Source of the DNA: Xanthomonas sontii
GTDB taxonomy: Bacteria; Pseudomonadota; Gammaproteobacteria; Xanthomonadales; Xanthomonadaceae
DNA: 64,000 nt
Direction of reading: 5' to 3'
Assembly: GCF_040529055.1 (NCBI RefSeq)
Contig: NZ_CP132342.1
Location: 4,955,585-5,019,584, forward strand
The first letter of the stretch is position 1. Each line of letters starts with the position of its first letter. Below the pieces are notes generated by a model. That model was given only the letters and a program-made list of their open reading frames with translations. It was not told the DNA's origin and made no database searches. This document shows, piece after piece, positions 29,521 to 38,009 of the stretch. The position numbers and the translations under genes are program-made.

Positions 29521-30705
29521 TCAGTGCCGCTCCTCGGCCGGCACCTGGAACACCTGCCGCAGGTAGGCCAGATAGGCCGGATCGTCGCACAGGGTCTTGC
29601 CGGGCGAGTCGCTGAGCTTGGCCACCGGCTGGCCGTTGCAGCGGACCATCTTGATCACGATCTGCAGCGGCACCAGGCCCAGATCGTTGGTCAGGTGCGT
29701 GCCGACGCCGAACGCCAGCATGCAGCGATCGCGGAAATGCGCGTACAGCCGCATCACCTTGTCGATGTCCAGGCCATCGCTGAACACCAGGATCTTGCTG
29801 CGCGGATCCACCCGATGCCGCTGCAGATGCGCCAGCACCCGCTCGCCCCATTCGAACGGATCGCCGGAATCGTGGCGCATGCCGTCGAACAGCTTGCAGA
29901 AGTACAGGTCGAAATCGCGCAGGAACGCATCCAGGCCGACCACGTCCGACAGCGCGATGCCGAGATCGCCGCGGTACTCGCGCGCCCAGGATTCCAGCGC
30001 CGCCGCCTGCGAATCGCGCAGCCGCGGCCCCAGCGCCTGGAACGCCTGCAGGTATTCGTGCGCCATCGTGCCCAGCGGGGTCAGCCCGTAACGGCGGGCG
30101 AAATACACGTTGCTGGTGCCGACGAACTGCTTGCCGAGGGTCTGCTGCAGCACCGGCAGCAGTTCGCCGTGCCAGGCGCGCGAATAGCGGCGGCGGGTGC
30201 CGTAGTCGGCGATGGCGCAGTTGTCGTAGCCCGGGGTGTCGCGCAGCAGCGCGATCTTGGCCTGCAGGCGGCGCAGGCCTTCGGCATGGTCGGCGCCGCC
30301 GGCGTTGCGGAACCACACCTCGTTGACGATCGCCAGCAGCGGCACCTCGAACAGGATGGTGTGCAGCCACGGCCCACGGATATGCAGTTCGATCTCCCCG
30401 GGCACGCTGGCCGAGGCCTGCAGTTGCAGGTACTTGCGGTCCAGGTGGAACAGCGCCAGGAAATCGACGAAGTCCGGCTTGATGAAGCGCATCGCGCGCA
30501 GGTAGTCCAGCTCGTCCTCGCGGAAGCGCAGCGCACATAGCGCGTCGATCTCTTCGGAGATCTGCGGCAGGTACTGCGCCAGGTCGATGCCCGGGGTGCG
30601 GCACTTGAAGCGGTATTCCACCTGCGCGCCGGGATGCTGATGCAGCACCGCCTGCATCATGGTGAACTTGTAGAGGTCGGTGTCCAGCAGCGAGTCGATG
30701 ATCAT
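29521..30705 (-). CDS. pncB: Nicotinate phosphoribosyltransferase
   Basis: 394 residues, typical for the proteobacterial enzyme. It converts nicotinate and PRPP to nicotinate mononucleotide in NAD salvage, using ATP. Hallmarks are DLYKFTM near the N-terminus, [12 protein letters not shown], the [25 protein letters not shown] region (with the phosphorylated histidine in MAHE) and the PRPP loop [13 protein letters not shown]. The ATG at 30705 has only a weak GGCGG site upstream. It is followed by a 219-bp spacer and the bcs operon, with no functional link evident. Confidence 0.95.
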   Translation of the reverse strand: MIIDSLLDTDLYKFTMMQAVLHQHPGAQVEYRFKCRTPGIDLAQYLPQISEEIDALCALRFREDELDYLRAMRFIKPDFVDFLALFHLDRKYLQLQASASVPGEIELHIRGPWLHTILFEVPLLAIVNEVWFRNAGGADHAEGLRRLQAKIALLRDTPGYDNCAIADYGTRRRYSRAWHGELLPVLQQTLGKQFVGTSNVYFARRYGLTPLGTMAHEYLQAFQALGPRLRDSQAAALESWAREYRGDLGIALSDVVGLDAFLRDFDLYFCKLFDGMRHDSGDPFEWGERVLAHLQRHRVDPRSKILVFSDGLDIDKVMRLYAHFRDRCMLAFGVGTHLTNDLGLVPLQIVIKMVRCNGQPVAKLSDSPGKTLCDDPAYLAYLRQVFQVPAEERH

Positions 30706-31291
30706 CCGCCGATTATGCGCTCAGTGCGCTGTATGCCCCGTCTTCGTGTTTTTCTGTGGGAGCGTCAGCCATGGTGACAACAAGTGCAAGAGCAAAGCTT
30801 TCGCCTTGCGGCGAGTTACTTTTCTTTGCTTGTGCAAAGAAAAGTAACCAAAAGAAGCGCTTCACCACAGCCGAAGGCTGGTCAAGCACACCCTGCCTCG
30901 CGCCCTCCGCGCTAACGCGCTCCGGGTCCGCGTCCATCCCGGGGATCCGCGGAAGGGGCATCCTGCCCCTGCCGCGGACGGCGCACGTCCCTGTGCGCCG
31001 CCCCTTCGGGGTTTTTCCCCGCGATGGCCGCCGCTTCGGAAGGGAACCCGGTAAGTCAAAAGCAAGGGCAAGGGCAAGAGCAACAGCCAAAGCCAAGCGA
31101 CTGCGACTGCGACTCCCAAATGGACTCGCGATGATCGGTGTCAGGACGTGATGCGAGAGGGACTCTCGCCGCCCTTTTGTGGGATCAGTCACGAAGGCTT
31201 CCGAGGTCAGATCGTCCGCTTACTCCGTGCGTCGTGGTTGCATGACAGTTGACTCCTGCCAAGGGCGAAGCGCGCCCCTGATCCCTGACCC
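30706..31291. repeat. Gene-free repeat region with long perfect hairpin
   Basis: This 586-bp gap begins with the pncB upstream region. A perfect 15-bp inverted repeat, GTTACTTTTCTTTGC with a TTGT loop, spans 30815-30848 and has A/T-rich arms that could stop transcription in both directions. Downstream come CGGGGATCCGCGGAAGG and a GCGCCGCCCCTTCGG GG-type stem near 30998-31018, and an imperfect AGGGCAAG-rich stretch (31060-31100). A fragment of the dispersed repeat (GTTGCATGACAGTTGACT) is at 31236-31253. Frames of 130-160 codons run through it on both strands but look like repeat translations. Confidence 0.75.
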
Positions 31292-32248
31292 TCACCGCTT
31301 CAGCACCGCCTGCGCCGGCTTGTGCTGCACGGTGAAATCGCTGTCGCGCGCGCCGCCGGCGTCCGGATCGGTGTACCAGCACCACAGCGCGATGCCGGCG
31401 ATGCGCGGCTGCGCGTCGAGCACCTCGCGCCACTCGCGCAGCACCTGCGCCTGCAACGCGGTGTCGACCTCGGCAGTGCGTTGCTCCGGGCTTTCCCATG
31501 GCGCTGCGAGACTGCCGTGCGCCGAGCGCAGGCCCAGCTCGGCCACCCACACCGGGCGGCCGCTGCGCTCGCCCAGCGCCTGCACCCGCGCGGCCGCCGC
31601 GCGCATCTGCGCGCGCCGTTGCTCCGGCGCGGCGGCCAGCGCCGGATACAGGCTGGTGCCGACGAAATCGAAGCGGTCCCAGTAGCCGAAGCGCTCGGCC
31701 TGCTCCAGGCCGTCGGCGACATAGCCGATCGGGCCGCGATAGACCTGGCGCACCGCCGCCAGCAGCGCCGGCCACTGCGGCGCATCCTGCAACTGACGCA
31801 GTTCGGTGCCGACGATCAGCGCGCTGGCGCGCTCGTCGGCGGCAACCTGGGCCAGTTGCAGCAGCGCGCGCCGATAAGCCGCGAACCAGGCGTCGCGATC
31901 GGCCGGCGCGGCCTCGCCGGCCCAGTGCCCGGGAATCCACAGATGCACCTTCAGCACCGGCTGCAGGCCGGCGGCGCGCATCTGCCGCAATCCGGCGCGG
32001 ACCAGCGCCGGGCTGCTGTCGCTGCCCAGCACCGGGGTCGAAGACTGCGGCGCCGCCTGCCAGACGAAGGCGACCAACAGCGCACGCGAAGCGCCGGCCT
32101 CGGCCAGTTGCCGCAGCGACTGCTGCGCGGCGGCGCTGCCCCACGGCGCCTGCGGCGACACCTTGACGTTGGCGCCCATCCAAGGCGGCGACGCCGCACT
32201 GCAGCCGCCGGCGCTCAGCGCCAACAGCAGTGCGGCCAGCAGTCTCAC
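31292..32248 (-). CDS. Lipoprotein with glycosidase-like TIM barrel
   Basis: 318 residues from GTG 32248, which overlaps the upstream gene's stop as GTGA. This start gives a classic lipoprotein leader (RLLAALLLALSAGGC, Cys16). An ATG at 32263 is the alternative. The barrel resembles GH5/GH53/GH113-type hydrolases: VLKVHLWIPG early, the acid/base region LIVGTELRQLQ, VGTSLYPAL, and the nucleophile strand PVWVAELGLRS, then IAGIALWCWYTDPDA at the end. It probably cleaves or trims the polysaccharide made by the neighbouring synthase. Substrate is unknown. Confidence 0.75.
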   Translation of the reverse strand: MRLLAALLLALSAGGCSAASPPWMGANVKVSPQAPWGSAAAQQSLRQLAEAGASRALLVAFVWQAAPQSSTPVLGSDSSPALVRAGLRQMRAAGLQPVLKVHLWIPGHWAGEAAPADRDAWFAAYRRALLQLAQVAADERASALIVGTELRQLQDAPQWPALLAAVRQVYRGPIGYVADGLEQAERFGYWDRFDFVGTSLYPALAAAPEQRRAQMRAAAARVQALGERSGRPVWVAELGLRSAHGSLAAPWESPEQRTAEVDTALQAQVLREWREVLDAQPRIAGIALWCWYTDPDAGGARDSDFTVQHKPAQAVLKR

Positions 32249-33759
32249 GGCGATCGGCGCCATACCCGGTAGATGCCCTGGTGGTAGACCAGACTGTAGC
32301 CCGGCAAGCCCTGCTGCCACAGCTGCGGGAAGCGTCGGTTGAGGCTGTCCAGGGCGCCGGTCTGGCTGGCCGGGTCGCTGACCACCACTTGCGCCGGCAT
32401 CTGCCGCGGATCGACCAGCGCCTGCTTGAAGCGCGGGTCGAACGGCAGGATCAGTTGTTTGGCGTCGCCGCGCGCGACGATCACCGGATAGCTGGCGCGG
32501 TCGTCGAGCAGGGTCGGCAGCCGCGCCTCGGCCAGCCACGCGCCCAGGTGCGCAGCGTCGGCATGGCGCGGCGGCGCCGGTGCCTGCAACGCGGCGATCC
32601 AGTCGCGGGTGGTGGAGGTGGCGGTGCGGGCGATCACCCAGCCGCTGGACACCGCGCCGGCCAGCAGCAGCGCCAGGCCCAGCCAGCGCAGGTTGCGGCG
32701 CAGGTCGCCCAGCACCAGGGCCGCCGGCACCAGCAGCAGGGCGAGGAAGTCCAGCGGCTGCGCCGTGAAACGCGCCCAGGTGGCGAGCGTGCCGGCGCCG
32801 ATCACGGTAGCGGCGGCGGCCAGCACGCTGCGCCAGGTGTCGCTGTCGCGGGTGTGACGCAGCAACAGCAACAGCGGCGCGCTGACCACCCCGGCCAGCA
32901 GCAACCACAGCGGCGGCCACCATGGCTGCGCCGCGGCCTGCTGCAGCCACGGCTGCAGCGCCGCCTGCGCCGAGATGCCGCGGAAGGCGGACGTGGCGTC
33001 GCGCACGAACAGCAGCGGGTCGCCGAAGAACATGTAGTTGAGGTACATCCATGCCCCCACCGCGAACAGGAACGGCAGGTAGCACACCAGGTAGAACGCC
33101 AGCGGCGCCTGCCGCATCAGCCGCGGCGGCGCGATCAGGAACAGCCACGGCGCCAGCCCCACCGCCAGGAAGCAGGCGCGCTCGTCGACGAAGAACAGCA
33201 GGCACAGGCTCGCGGCCAGGCGCAGGTAGGCGAAGGCTTCCGGATCGTCGCGGAAATGGCGCAGCGCGCGCGCGGCCACGTAGAACACCAGCAGGCCCAG
33301 GCCCTGGTTGTTGCCGGACAGGGTCGGCCACAGGAAGAACGGCTGGATCACCACACCCGCACTGAGCGCCCAGGCCCAGCCGCGGCCCAGGCCGGCGGCG
33401 ATGTCGCGCCACAGCAGGGTCACCAGCGTCGCCCCGGCCAGCACGTCGACCAAGTACGGCAGCAGCGGCGTGGACAGGCCCGGCAGGCCGCCGAGCAGCA
33501 CGCCCAGGTACAGCGAGGCCTGCGCATACAGGAAGCCCAGGTACTCGATGCGGAAGCCGGCCGCGTCGCGCAACAGCAGCAGCTTGGCGTACTGCGCCAT
33601 CGCGTCGTCGCTCATGTAGCCGTGCGCGAGCAGCCGGTGGCACAGCAGCGCCAGCAGCGCCGCGGTGAATACGAACACCGCGGTGCCGCGCGCGCGCGGC
33701 GGCGCGTCAGTCGTCGAGCGCGGCGCGGCGCTCTTCGGCCATGTGCTTGCTGATGCCAT
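32245..33759 (-). CDS. xagC: Polytopic membrane protein of the xag-like exopolysaccharide locus
   Basis: 504 residues with about ten predicted membrane helices (for example AVFVFTAALLALLCHRLL, LGVLLGGLPGLSTPLLPYLV, LAFYLVCYLPFLFAVGAWMYL, PLWLLLAGVVSAPLLLLL). The C-terminal 130 residues are soluble and end in QGIYRVWRRSP. The layout of a helix bundle plus a periplasmic tail is like GT-C enzymes or polymer export partners, but no catalytic motif is certain. The ATG at 33759 overlaps the glycosyltransferase gene by 53 bp, so the true start may be further in. The name xagC rests on gene order after the synthase and is tentative. Confidence 0.65.
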   Translation of the reverse strand: MASASTWPKSAAPRSTTDAPPRARGTAVFVFTAALLALLCHRLLAHGYMSDDAMAQYAKLLLLRDAAGFRIEYLGFLYAQASLYLGVLLGGLPGLSTPLLPYLVDVLAGATLVTLLWRDIAAGLGRGWAWALSAGVVIQPFFLWPTLSGNNQGLGLLVFYVAARALRHFRDDPEAFAYLRLAASLCLLFFVDERACFLAVGLAPWLFLIAPPRLMRQAPLAFYLVCYLPFLFAVGAWMYLNYMFFGDPLLFVRDATSAFRGISAQAALQPWLQQAAAQPWWPPLWLLLAGVVSAPLLLLLRHTRDSDTWRSVLAAAATVIGAGTLATWARFTAQPLDFLALLLVPAALVLGDLRRNLRWLGLALLLAGAVSSGWVIARTATSTTRDWIAALQAPAPPRHADAAHLGAWLAEARLPTLLDDRASYPVIVARGDAKQLILPFDPRFKQALVDPRQMPAQVVVSDPASQTGALDSLNRRFPQLWQQGLPGYSLVYHQGIYRVWRRSP

Positions 33760-35653
33760 GGGTGGTCTTTTCCCAGTAGAACGGGTTGCGGATGAGCTGC
33801 CACAGGCCCTTGTAGGCGGCGATGGACTGCAGCAGCCAGTACAGCGGCACGGTCAGCGCGTAGGGCGCCAGGCGGAAGTAGTCGCGCTTGAACGCCGCCA
33901 CCAGGGTCATGTAGATCAGGAAGCCATTACCGAGCAGCAGGTTGAGCAGGCTCAGGTACAGCAGCGCCGGCGGGAAGAACGGATCGAAGAACTTCGAGCC
34001 CACCGCCAGCCACAGCCCGTAGCTCAACCACATCAACGGCGCGGCCAGCGCGGTGAAGAAGGTGCCGCCGACGAACAGCTGGAAGCCCCAAAACCCGCGC
34101 ACGCCGGTGGAGCGGTACAGCTGCACCGGGTCGCGCATGTGCACCAGCCAGGTCTGCATGTAGCCCTTGAGCCAGCGCGAGCGCTGCCGGATCCAGTTGG
34201 GGATGCTGACGTTGGCTTCCTCGAACGTGGTCGAGTTGACCACGCTGACCCGGTAGCCCTGCTGGGTCAGGCGCACGCCCAAGTCGGCGTCCTCGGTGAC
34301 GTTGTACGGGTCCCAGGCGTGGACCTTGCGCAGGATGTCCAGGCGGAAGTGGTTGGAGGTGCCGCCGAGCGGAATCGGGATGCGCAGGGTTTCCAGCGCC
34401 GGCAGGTAGAAGTCGAACCACAACGTGTATTCCAGCGTGAACATGCGCGTGAGCCAGTTCTCGTCGGCGTTGTAGTAGTTCAGCCGCGCCTGGATGCAGG
34501 CCACGTCGGCCGGCGACTTGCGGAACGCGGCGACCACGCGCTTGAGCTGGTCCGGCTCCGGCTTGTCCTCGGCGTCGTAGATGGTGAGCATCTGCCCGCG
34601 GGCGAAGCGCAGCGCGTAGTTGCAGGCCTTGGGCTTGGTCTTGGGCTGCGACGGCGGTACCCGGATGATCTCGAAGAACGCCTCCAGGCCCAGGGCCTTG
34701 GCCGCCTCGATGGTCTCGGTGTCGTCGGCCTCCAGCACCAGCTTCACGTCCAGCTTGGAGGTGGGGTAGTCGAGCCGGCGCAGCGCGTTGGCCAGGATCG
34801 GCAGCACGTCCGGTTCCTTGTACATCGGCACCAGCACCGTGTAGACCGGCAGGTCCTCGTCGCCGAGCGAGGCCACTTCCTCGTCGCTGACCTTGATGTC
34901 GATGCGGCGCCGCGCACCGCGCCAGGCCAGCACCAGCTTCAGCCCGAAGGTGGCCAGGAACGCCACCGCGATCAGCGTGTTGAGCGCGATCAGGGTGACC
35001 AGCGGCCACAGCGCCAGCGCCGCGGCCAGCACCACCGTGAGCGCCACCAGGAACACCGACTGCGCGCGGGTGATCACCTGCCGCGCCGAGTGTTCCGGCG
35101 CGTGTTCGGCCAGCAGGTTCAGCGCGTCGTGGGTGAGCTGCGCGTCGGCGTGCTGCTGCAGGCTCCAGACGATGTCGAACTTGGAGGTGCCGACGAAGCG
35201 CACCTGCTCGCCGTAGGTGGCACGGGCCCAGGCGAAGATCTCCGGACCGGGATCAGCCACCGCCAGCACCAGCTGGCCGTCCTCCTCGCGCCACGGCAGC
35301 ACCAGGCGCTGCGCGTAGTCGGCCAGCCGCTCCGGCTGGAACAGCGCCGGGTCGATCGGCTGCTTGAGCAGGTTGGCGAAGTTCAGCCCGAAGTGCTGCG
35401 CCAGCACCGTGTAGAAGCGCAGCGGCGCGACCCCGCGCTGGGCCAGCACCACGTCGCCCAGCCGCGAGCGCCAGCGCGCCTGCAGGGCCAGCGCGTTCTG
35501 CAGCTGCGGCGGGTCGATCACCCCTGCGGCGACCAGCGCCTCGCCGATCGGCGCCTGCAGGCCGCCCTCGGTGGGCAGCCGTCCGAGCCGGCCGGGCGCG
35601 CTCGCCTCGGCGGCGACGCTCTCGTGTTCGCCGGACACGGCTAGAACCGCCAC
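33707..35653 (-). CDS. xagB: Synthase-type family 2 glycosyltransferase with N-terminal MshEN c-di-GMP domain
   Basis: 648 residues. Residues 35-90 carry two back-to-back MshEN motifs (PIGEALVAAGVIDPPQLQ and RLGDVVLAQRGVAPLRF), the c-di-GMP-binding domain also called GSPII_E_N. Two membrane helices (about 198-243) follow, then a GT2 domain with EADD 309-311 region, DAED 360-363, TED 453-455 and QRSRW 490-494, and three or four C-terminal membrane helices. This is the layout of NfrB-like synthases that make secreted polysaccharides under c-di-GMP control. Start GTG 35653 overlaps the upstream gene by 13 nt; GTG 35638 is the alternative. The xagB name is from memory of the Xanthomonas biofilm operon. 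Confidence 0.85.
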   Translation of the reverse strand: MAVLAVSGEHESVAAEASAPGRLGRLPTEGGLQAPIGEALVAAGVIDPPQLQNALALQARWRSRLGDVVLAQRGVAPLRFYTVLAQHFGLNFANLLKQPIDPALFQPERLADYAQRLVLPWREEDGQLVLAVADPGPEIFAWARATYGEQVRFVGTSKFDIVWSLQQHADAQLTHDALNLLAEHAPEHSARQVITRAQSVFLVALTVVLAAALALWPLVTLIALNTLIAVAFLATFGLKLVLAWRGARRRIDIKVSDEEVASLGDEDLPVYTVLVPMYKEPDVLPILANALRRLDYPTSKLDVKLVLEADDTETIEAAKALGLEAFFEIIRVPPSQPKTKPKACNYALRFARGQMLTIYDAEDKPEPDQLKRVVAAFRKSPADVACIQARLNYYNADENWLTRMFTLEYTLWFDFYLPALETLRIPIPLGGTSNHFRLDILRKVHAWDPYNVTEDADLGVRLTQQGYRVSVVNSTTFEEANVSIPNWIRQRSRWLKGYMQTWLVHMRDPVQLYRSTGVRGFWGFQLFVGGTFFTALAAPLMWLSYGLWLAVGSKFFDPFFPPALLYLSLLNLLLGNGFLIYMTLVAAFKRDYFRLAPYALTVPLYWLLQSIAAYKGLWQLIRNPFYWEKTTHGISKHMAEERRAALDD

Positions 35654-36591
35654 CAGGCGGCCACGAACGGACCGCCCGCGCCGCCGGTGTTGCGCCCGGC
35701 CACCGGCTGCTGGTAGCCGAGCTGCAGCTGCGTGCCGCCGGGCAGCGTGTACAGCACCGAAGCCTGCAGCTTGCTGAAATCGAAGTTGTTGCCGCGGATC
35801 GGCGTGTTGTCGCCCGGCGCGTAGATCCGGTTCGGGCCCTTGCCGTTGCCCAGGCTCTGGATCACGTTGAACTCGCCGATCAGCATCCAGCGCGGGGCCA
35901 GCGCCACGCCGCTGGACACGTCCAGGCGTGCCTCGTCGGAGGCGTCGCCGCCGCGCAGCCGCACCGCCGTGCCCAGGTCGACATAGCCGTCGTGTTCGCC
36001 CAGGCGATAGCCGCGGCCCACGCTGTAGCGCAGCTCGGCGCCGTAGTCGCCCTGGCCCAGTGCCGGCCGCTCGCCATCGCGCTGGCGCGCATACGCGGGC
36101 ACCAGCGCCAGCACCTGCAGCGCGCCCTGCCAGGGGCCGTCGCGGCCGTCCGGGTCGAGCCGGTAGCGCAGGCCGATTTCCTGGTCGGACCAGCCGCTGC
36201 TGTGGCGGTCGCCGTAGCCGCTGTCGTTGCGGTAGCCGACCTTGCTGAAATAGAAGTTGCCGACCAGGGTCAGGTCCGCGCTCAGCCCGTATTCGCCGTA
36301 GAGATTGAGCTGGTCCTGGCGGCTGCGCCCGGCATCGGGGAAGTTGCCCGACTGGCCGTGGCTGTTGAACACCGCGCCGCCATCGGTATGGCTGGCCTTG
36401 AGGATCACCAGCCCGTGACCGGCCTCGTCGACCCAGGCGCTGGCCCAGCAGGGGCCGGCCGCCAGGGCGAGCAGCGCCAGCGCCAGCCGCGCGCGGCGCG
36501 CAGGCGTGGCGCGGTGGGCAGCGGGCATGGGCACAGCGGACGCGCAGGCGCGCGCGTGGGTGCGCGGACGCACGCCGTCGAAATCATGCAT
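35641..36591 (-). CDS. xagA: Outer-membrane-like beta-barrel protein of the xag-like locus
   Basis: 316 residues from ATG 36591, which has AGGA about 9 nt upstream. The signal sequence is late (RARLALALLALAAGPCWASA, about residues 33-52), so the ATG at 36528 is a possible alternative start. The mature part is rich in alternating strands with Gly/Tyr/Asp turns (NLYGEYGLSADLTLVGNFYFSK, GLRYRLDP, GELRYSVGRGYRLG) and ends with the aromatic pair WWRF, a typical barrel terminus. It precedes the synthase gene and could be the export pore; that role is inference. The name xagA rests on operon order. Confidence 0.65.
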   Translation of the reverse strand: MHDFDGVRPRTHARACASAVPMPAAHRATPARRARLALALLALAAGPCWASAWVDEAGHGLVILKASHTDGGAVFNSHGQSGNFPDAGRSRQDQLNLYGEYGLSADLTLVGNFYFSKVGYRNDSGYGDRHSSGWSDQEIGLRYRLDPDGRDGPWQGALQVLALVPAYARQRDGERPALGQGDYGAELRYSVGRGYRLGEHDGYVDLGTAVRLRGGDASDEARLDVSSGVALAPRWMLIGEFNVIQSLGNGKGPNRIYAPGDNTPIRGNNFDFSKLQASVLYTLPGGTQLQLGYQQPVAGRNTGGAGGPFVAAWWRF

Positions 36592-36742
36592 GGTTGAGTT
36601 CCTGGTGGGGTTCCCCCGAACCGGAAAGCAGGCGCGGTCCAGGAGAGATCGGCGGAACACGTCATTTGTTAAGTGACGTACTTCCCAATATAGCGAATTT
36701 ATGTTGCCATGCCGCACGCGCGCGCAACGCGGCCGATTTCGT

Positions 36743-37588
36743 TCAGCCTGGGCGGCGCCAGCACAGCCGGGCGAAGGTGACCCAGGCATGCAGCCAGATC
36801 ACCGCCCACACCGCCGCCCGCACCGGCCAGGCCCGGGTCGGCGCCTCGAACTTGCGGAAGTAGCGCCACAGCCCGCGGTGCTTGTGCCACTCGACGAACC
36901 ACGGGCGTTTGCGGCTGGACACGCCGCGCACGTGCAGCACGCGCAGGCGGTTCAGCACCGCCACCGTGGCACCGGCCTGGCGCACCCGGCGGCACAGGTC
37001 CAGGTCCTCGGCATGCAGCCGATAGCCGGCATCCCAGCCGCCGATGCGGGTGAACAGCGCGCGCGGCAACAGCATCAGCGCACCGGACAGCGCCGGCACC
37101 GGCTGCAACGGCTGCGCCGGGTCGGCCGCCAGCGCCAGCCGCGAGCCGGCCAGGGGATGCCGCAGCATCGCCGCGAAGTCCGGATCGCGGCGGCGTACCG
37201 CGGCGTCGGCGCGGCCGTGCTCGTCGACCTGCTCCACGCCCAGCAGCGCCTCGCCGAGCGCGGCGGCCTGCGCGCGCAACTGGGCCAGGGTGTCGGGCTC
37301 GACCATCAGGTCGGGATTGACGAAGGCCAGCCACGGCGCGTCGCTGGCCGCGGCGCCCTGGTTGCAGGCGGTGGCGAAGCCGGGGTTGTCGGGATTGGCG
37401 ATGAAGCGCACCCGCGCATCGTCCAGCGCGTGCCGCTGCACCACGGCGAGGGTGTCGTCGCGCGAGGCGTTGTCGACCACGCGGATCTGCGCCACCTCGG
37501 CCGCCGCGCGCAACCGCTGCAGACAGGCATCGATGGTGCTGCCGCTCTCGTAGGTCACCACCACCACGGCTATCTGCTGTTCGCTCAT
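36743..37588 (-). CDS. Family 2 glycosyltransferase, rhamnosyltransferase-like
   Basis: 281 residues, soluble except for a C-terminal hydrophobic patch (WPVRAAVWAVIWLHAWVTF). The GT2 A-fold is clear: VVVVTYESGSTIDACLQ at the start, VDNASRDDT, NPDNPGFATACNQG, and FVNPDLMV in place of the DxD motif; a HAEDLDLCRR acidic motif follows near residue 200. This pattern is seen in dTDP-rhamnosyl and related transferases for LPS or capsule. ATG 37588 was chosen; upstream frame is nonsense. It is 151 bp upstream of the xag-like genes and may act with them or on LPS. Confidence 0.8.
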   Translation of the reverse strand: MSEQQIAVVVVTYESGSTIDACLQRLRAAAEVAQIRVVDNASRDDTLAVVQRHALDDARVRFIANPDNPGFATACNQGAAASDAPWLAFVNPDLMVEPDTLAQLRAQAAALGEALLGVEQVDEHGRADAAVRRRDPDFAAMLRHPLAGSRLALAADPAQPLQPVPALSGALMLLPRALFTRIGGWDAGYRLHAEDLDLCRRVRQAGATVAVLNRLRVLHVRGVSSRKRPWFVEWHKHRGLWRYFRKFEAPTRAWPVRAAVWAVIWLHAWVTFARLCWRRPG

Positions 37589-37902
37589 CCGCCAATTATC
37601 CCGCATGTGCCGCCCGCCACGCGCACCGCGGGCATGGCGGCGGCGGCGATTGCCGCGCATACTCTGCGCCCCGTGCGCTGCGGGGCCGCTTGCGGCCCCG
37701 CGCGCATGGGAGACGGAGCGATCCGTGTCCTCTCCTTCGCCCAGTGCAGATGCCGGTCAGCGTTGTTTCCTGTCCCAGGCTGCCGCCCCACCCCGCAGAC
37801 CGCGCGCGCCGCCTGAGCCCGCGCCCATGCCGAGATGCCGGCGGCGCCCGCTTCTCCGCTCCCGATCGCGCGACCGGGCCCTGCCCCGGGCCTCCTCGCT
37901 TC
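37589..37902. other. Gene-free divergent spacer with GC-rich hairpin
   Basis: Between the two divergent genes at 37588 and 38010 no protein-like frame or known RNA was recognised. A 10-bp perfect stem GCGGGGCCGC / GCGGCCCCGC with a 2-base loop lies at 37680-37701. No TPP, cobalamin or FMN riboswitch consensus was found. Confidence 0.6.
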
Positions 37903-37914
37903 TGGTCTAGACCA
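37903..37914. promoter_or_regulatory. Palindromic GntR/HutC-type operator
   Basis: TGGTCTAGACCA is a perfect 12-bp palindrome about 95 bp before the kinase ATG. It contains GT-n-TA-n-AC, the published consensus for operators of HutC-subfamily GntR regulators; DasR and NagR sites are close relatives. A HutC-type regulator is encoded 4.8 kb downstream at 42694, at the end of the same gene group, which makes it the likely binder. Confidence 0.65.
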
Positions 37915-38009
37915 ACCACCCGCAAGGGCCGCGCTGTGGCGCATGGCATGCCCAGGCTGCGGCCGCTGGCACGGCGCGCTGGGTCGTGCCGGCACCGCGA
38001 GGCACGCGC

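Noticed and set aside
30713..31192. Putative genes on both strands in the pncB upstream gap
   Set aside because: They pass through hairpin repeats, have low-complexity Arg/Ala/Lys runs, and lack ribosome binding sites.
37680..37701. GC-rich perfect hairpin as terminator
   Set aside because: No U tract on either strand and no gene end nearby; left as an unassigned structure.
37589..38009. Possible TPP or cobalamin riboswitch before the kinase gene
   Set aside because: Neither CTGAGA-type TPP boxes nor a B12 box could be found on either strand; only the GntR-type palindrome stands out.
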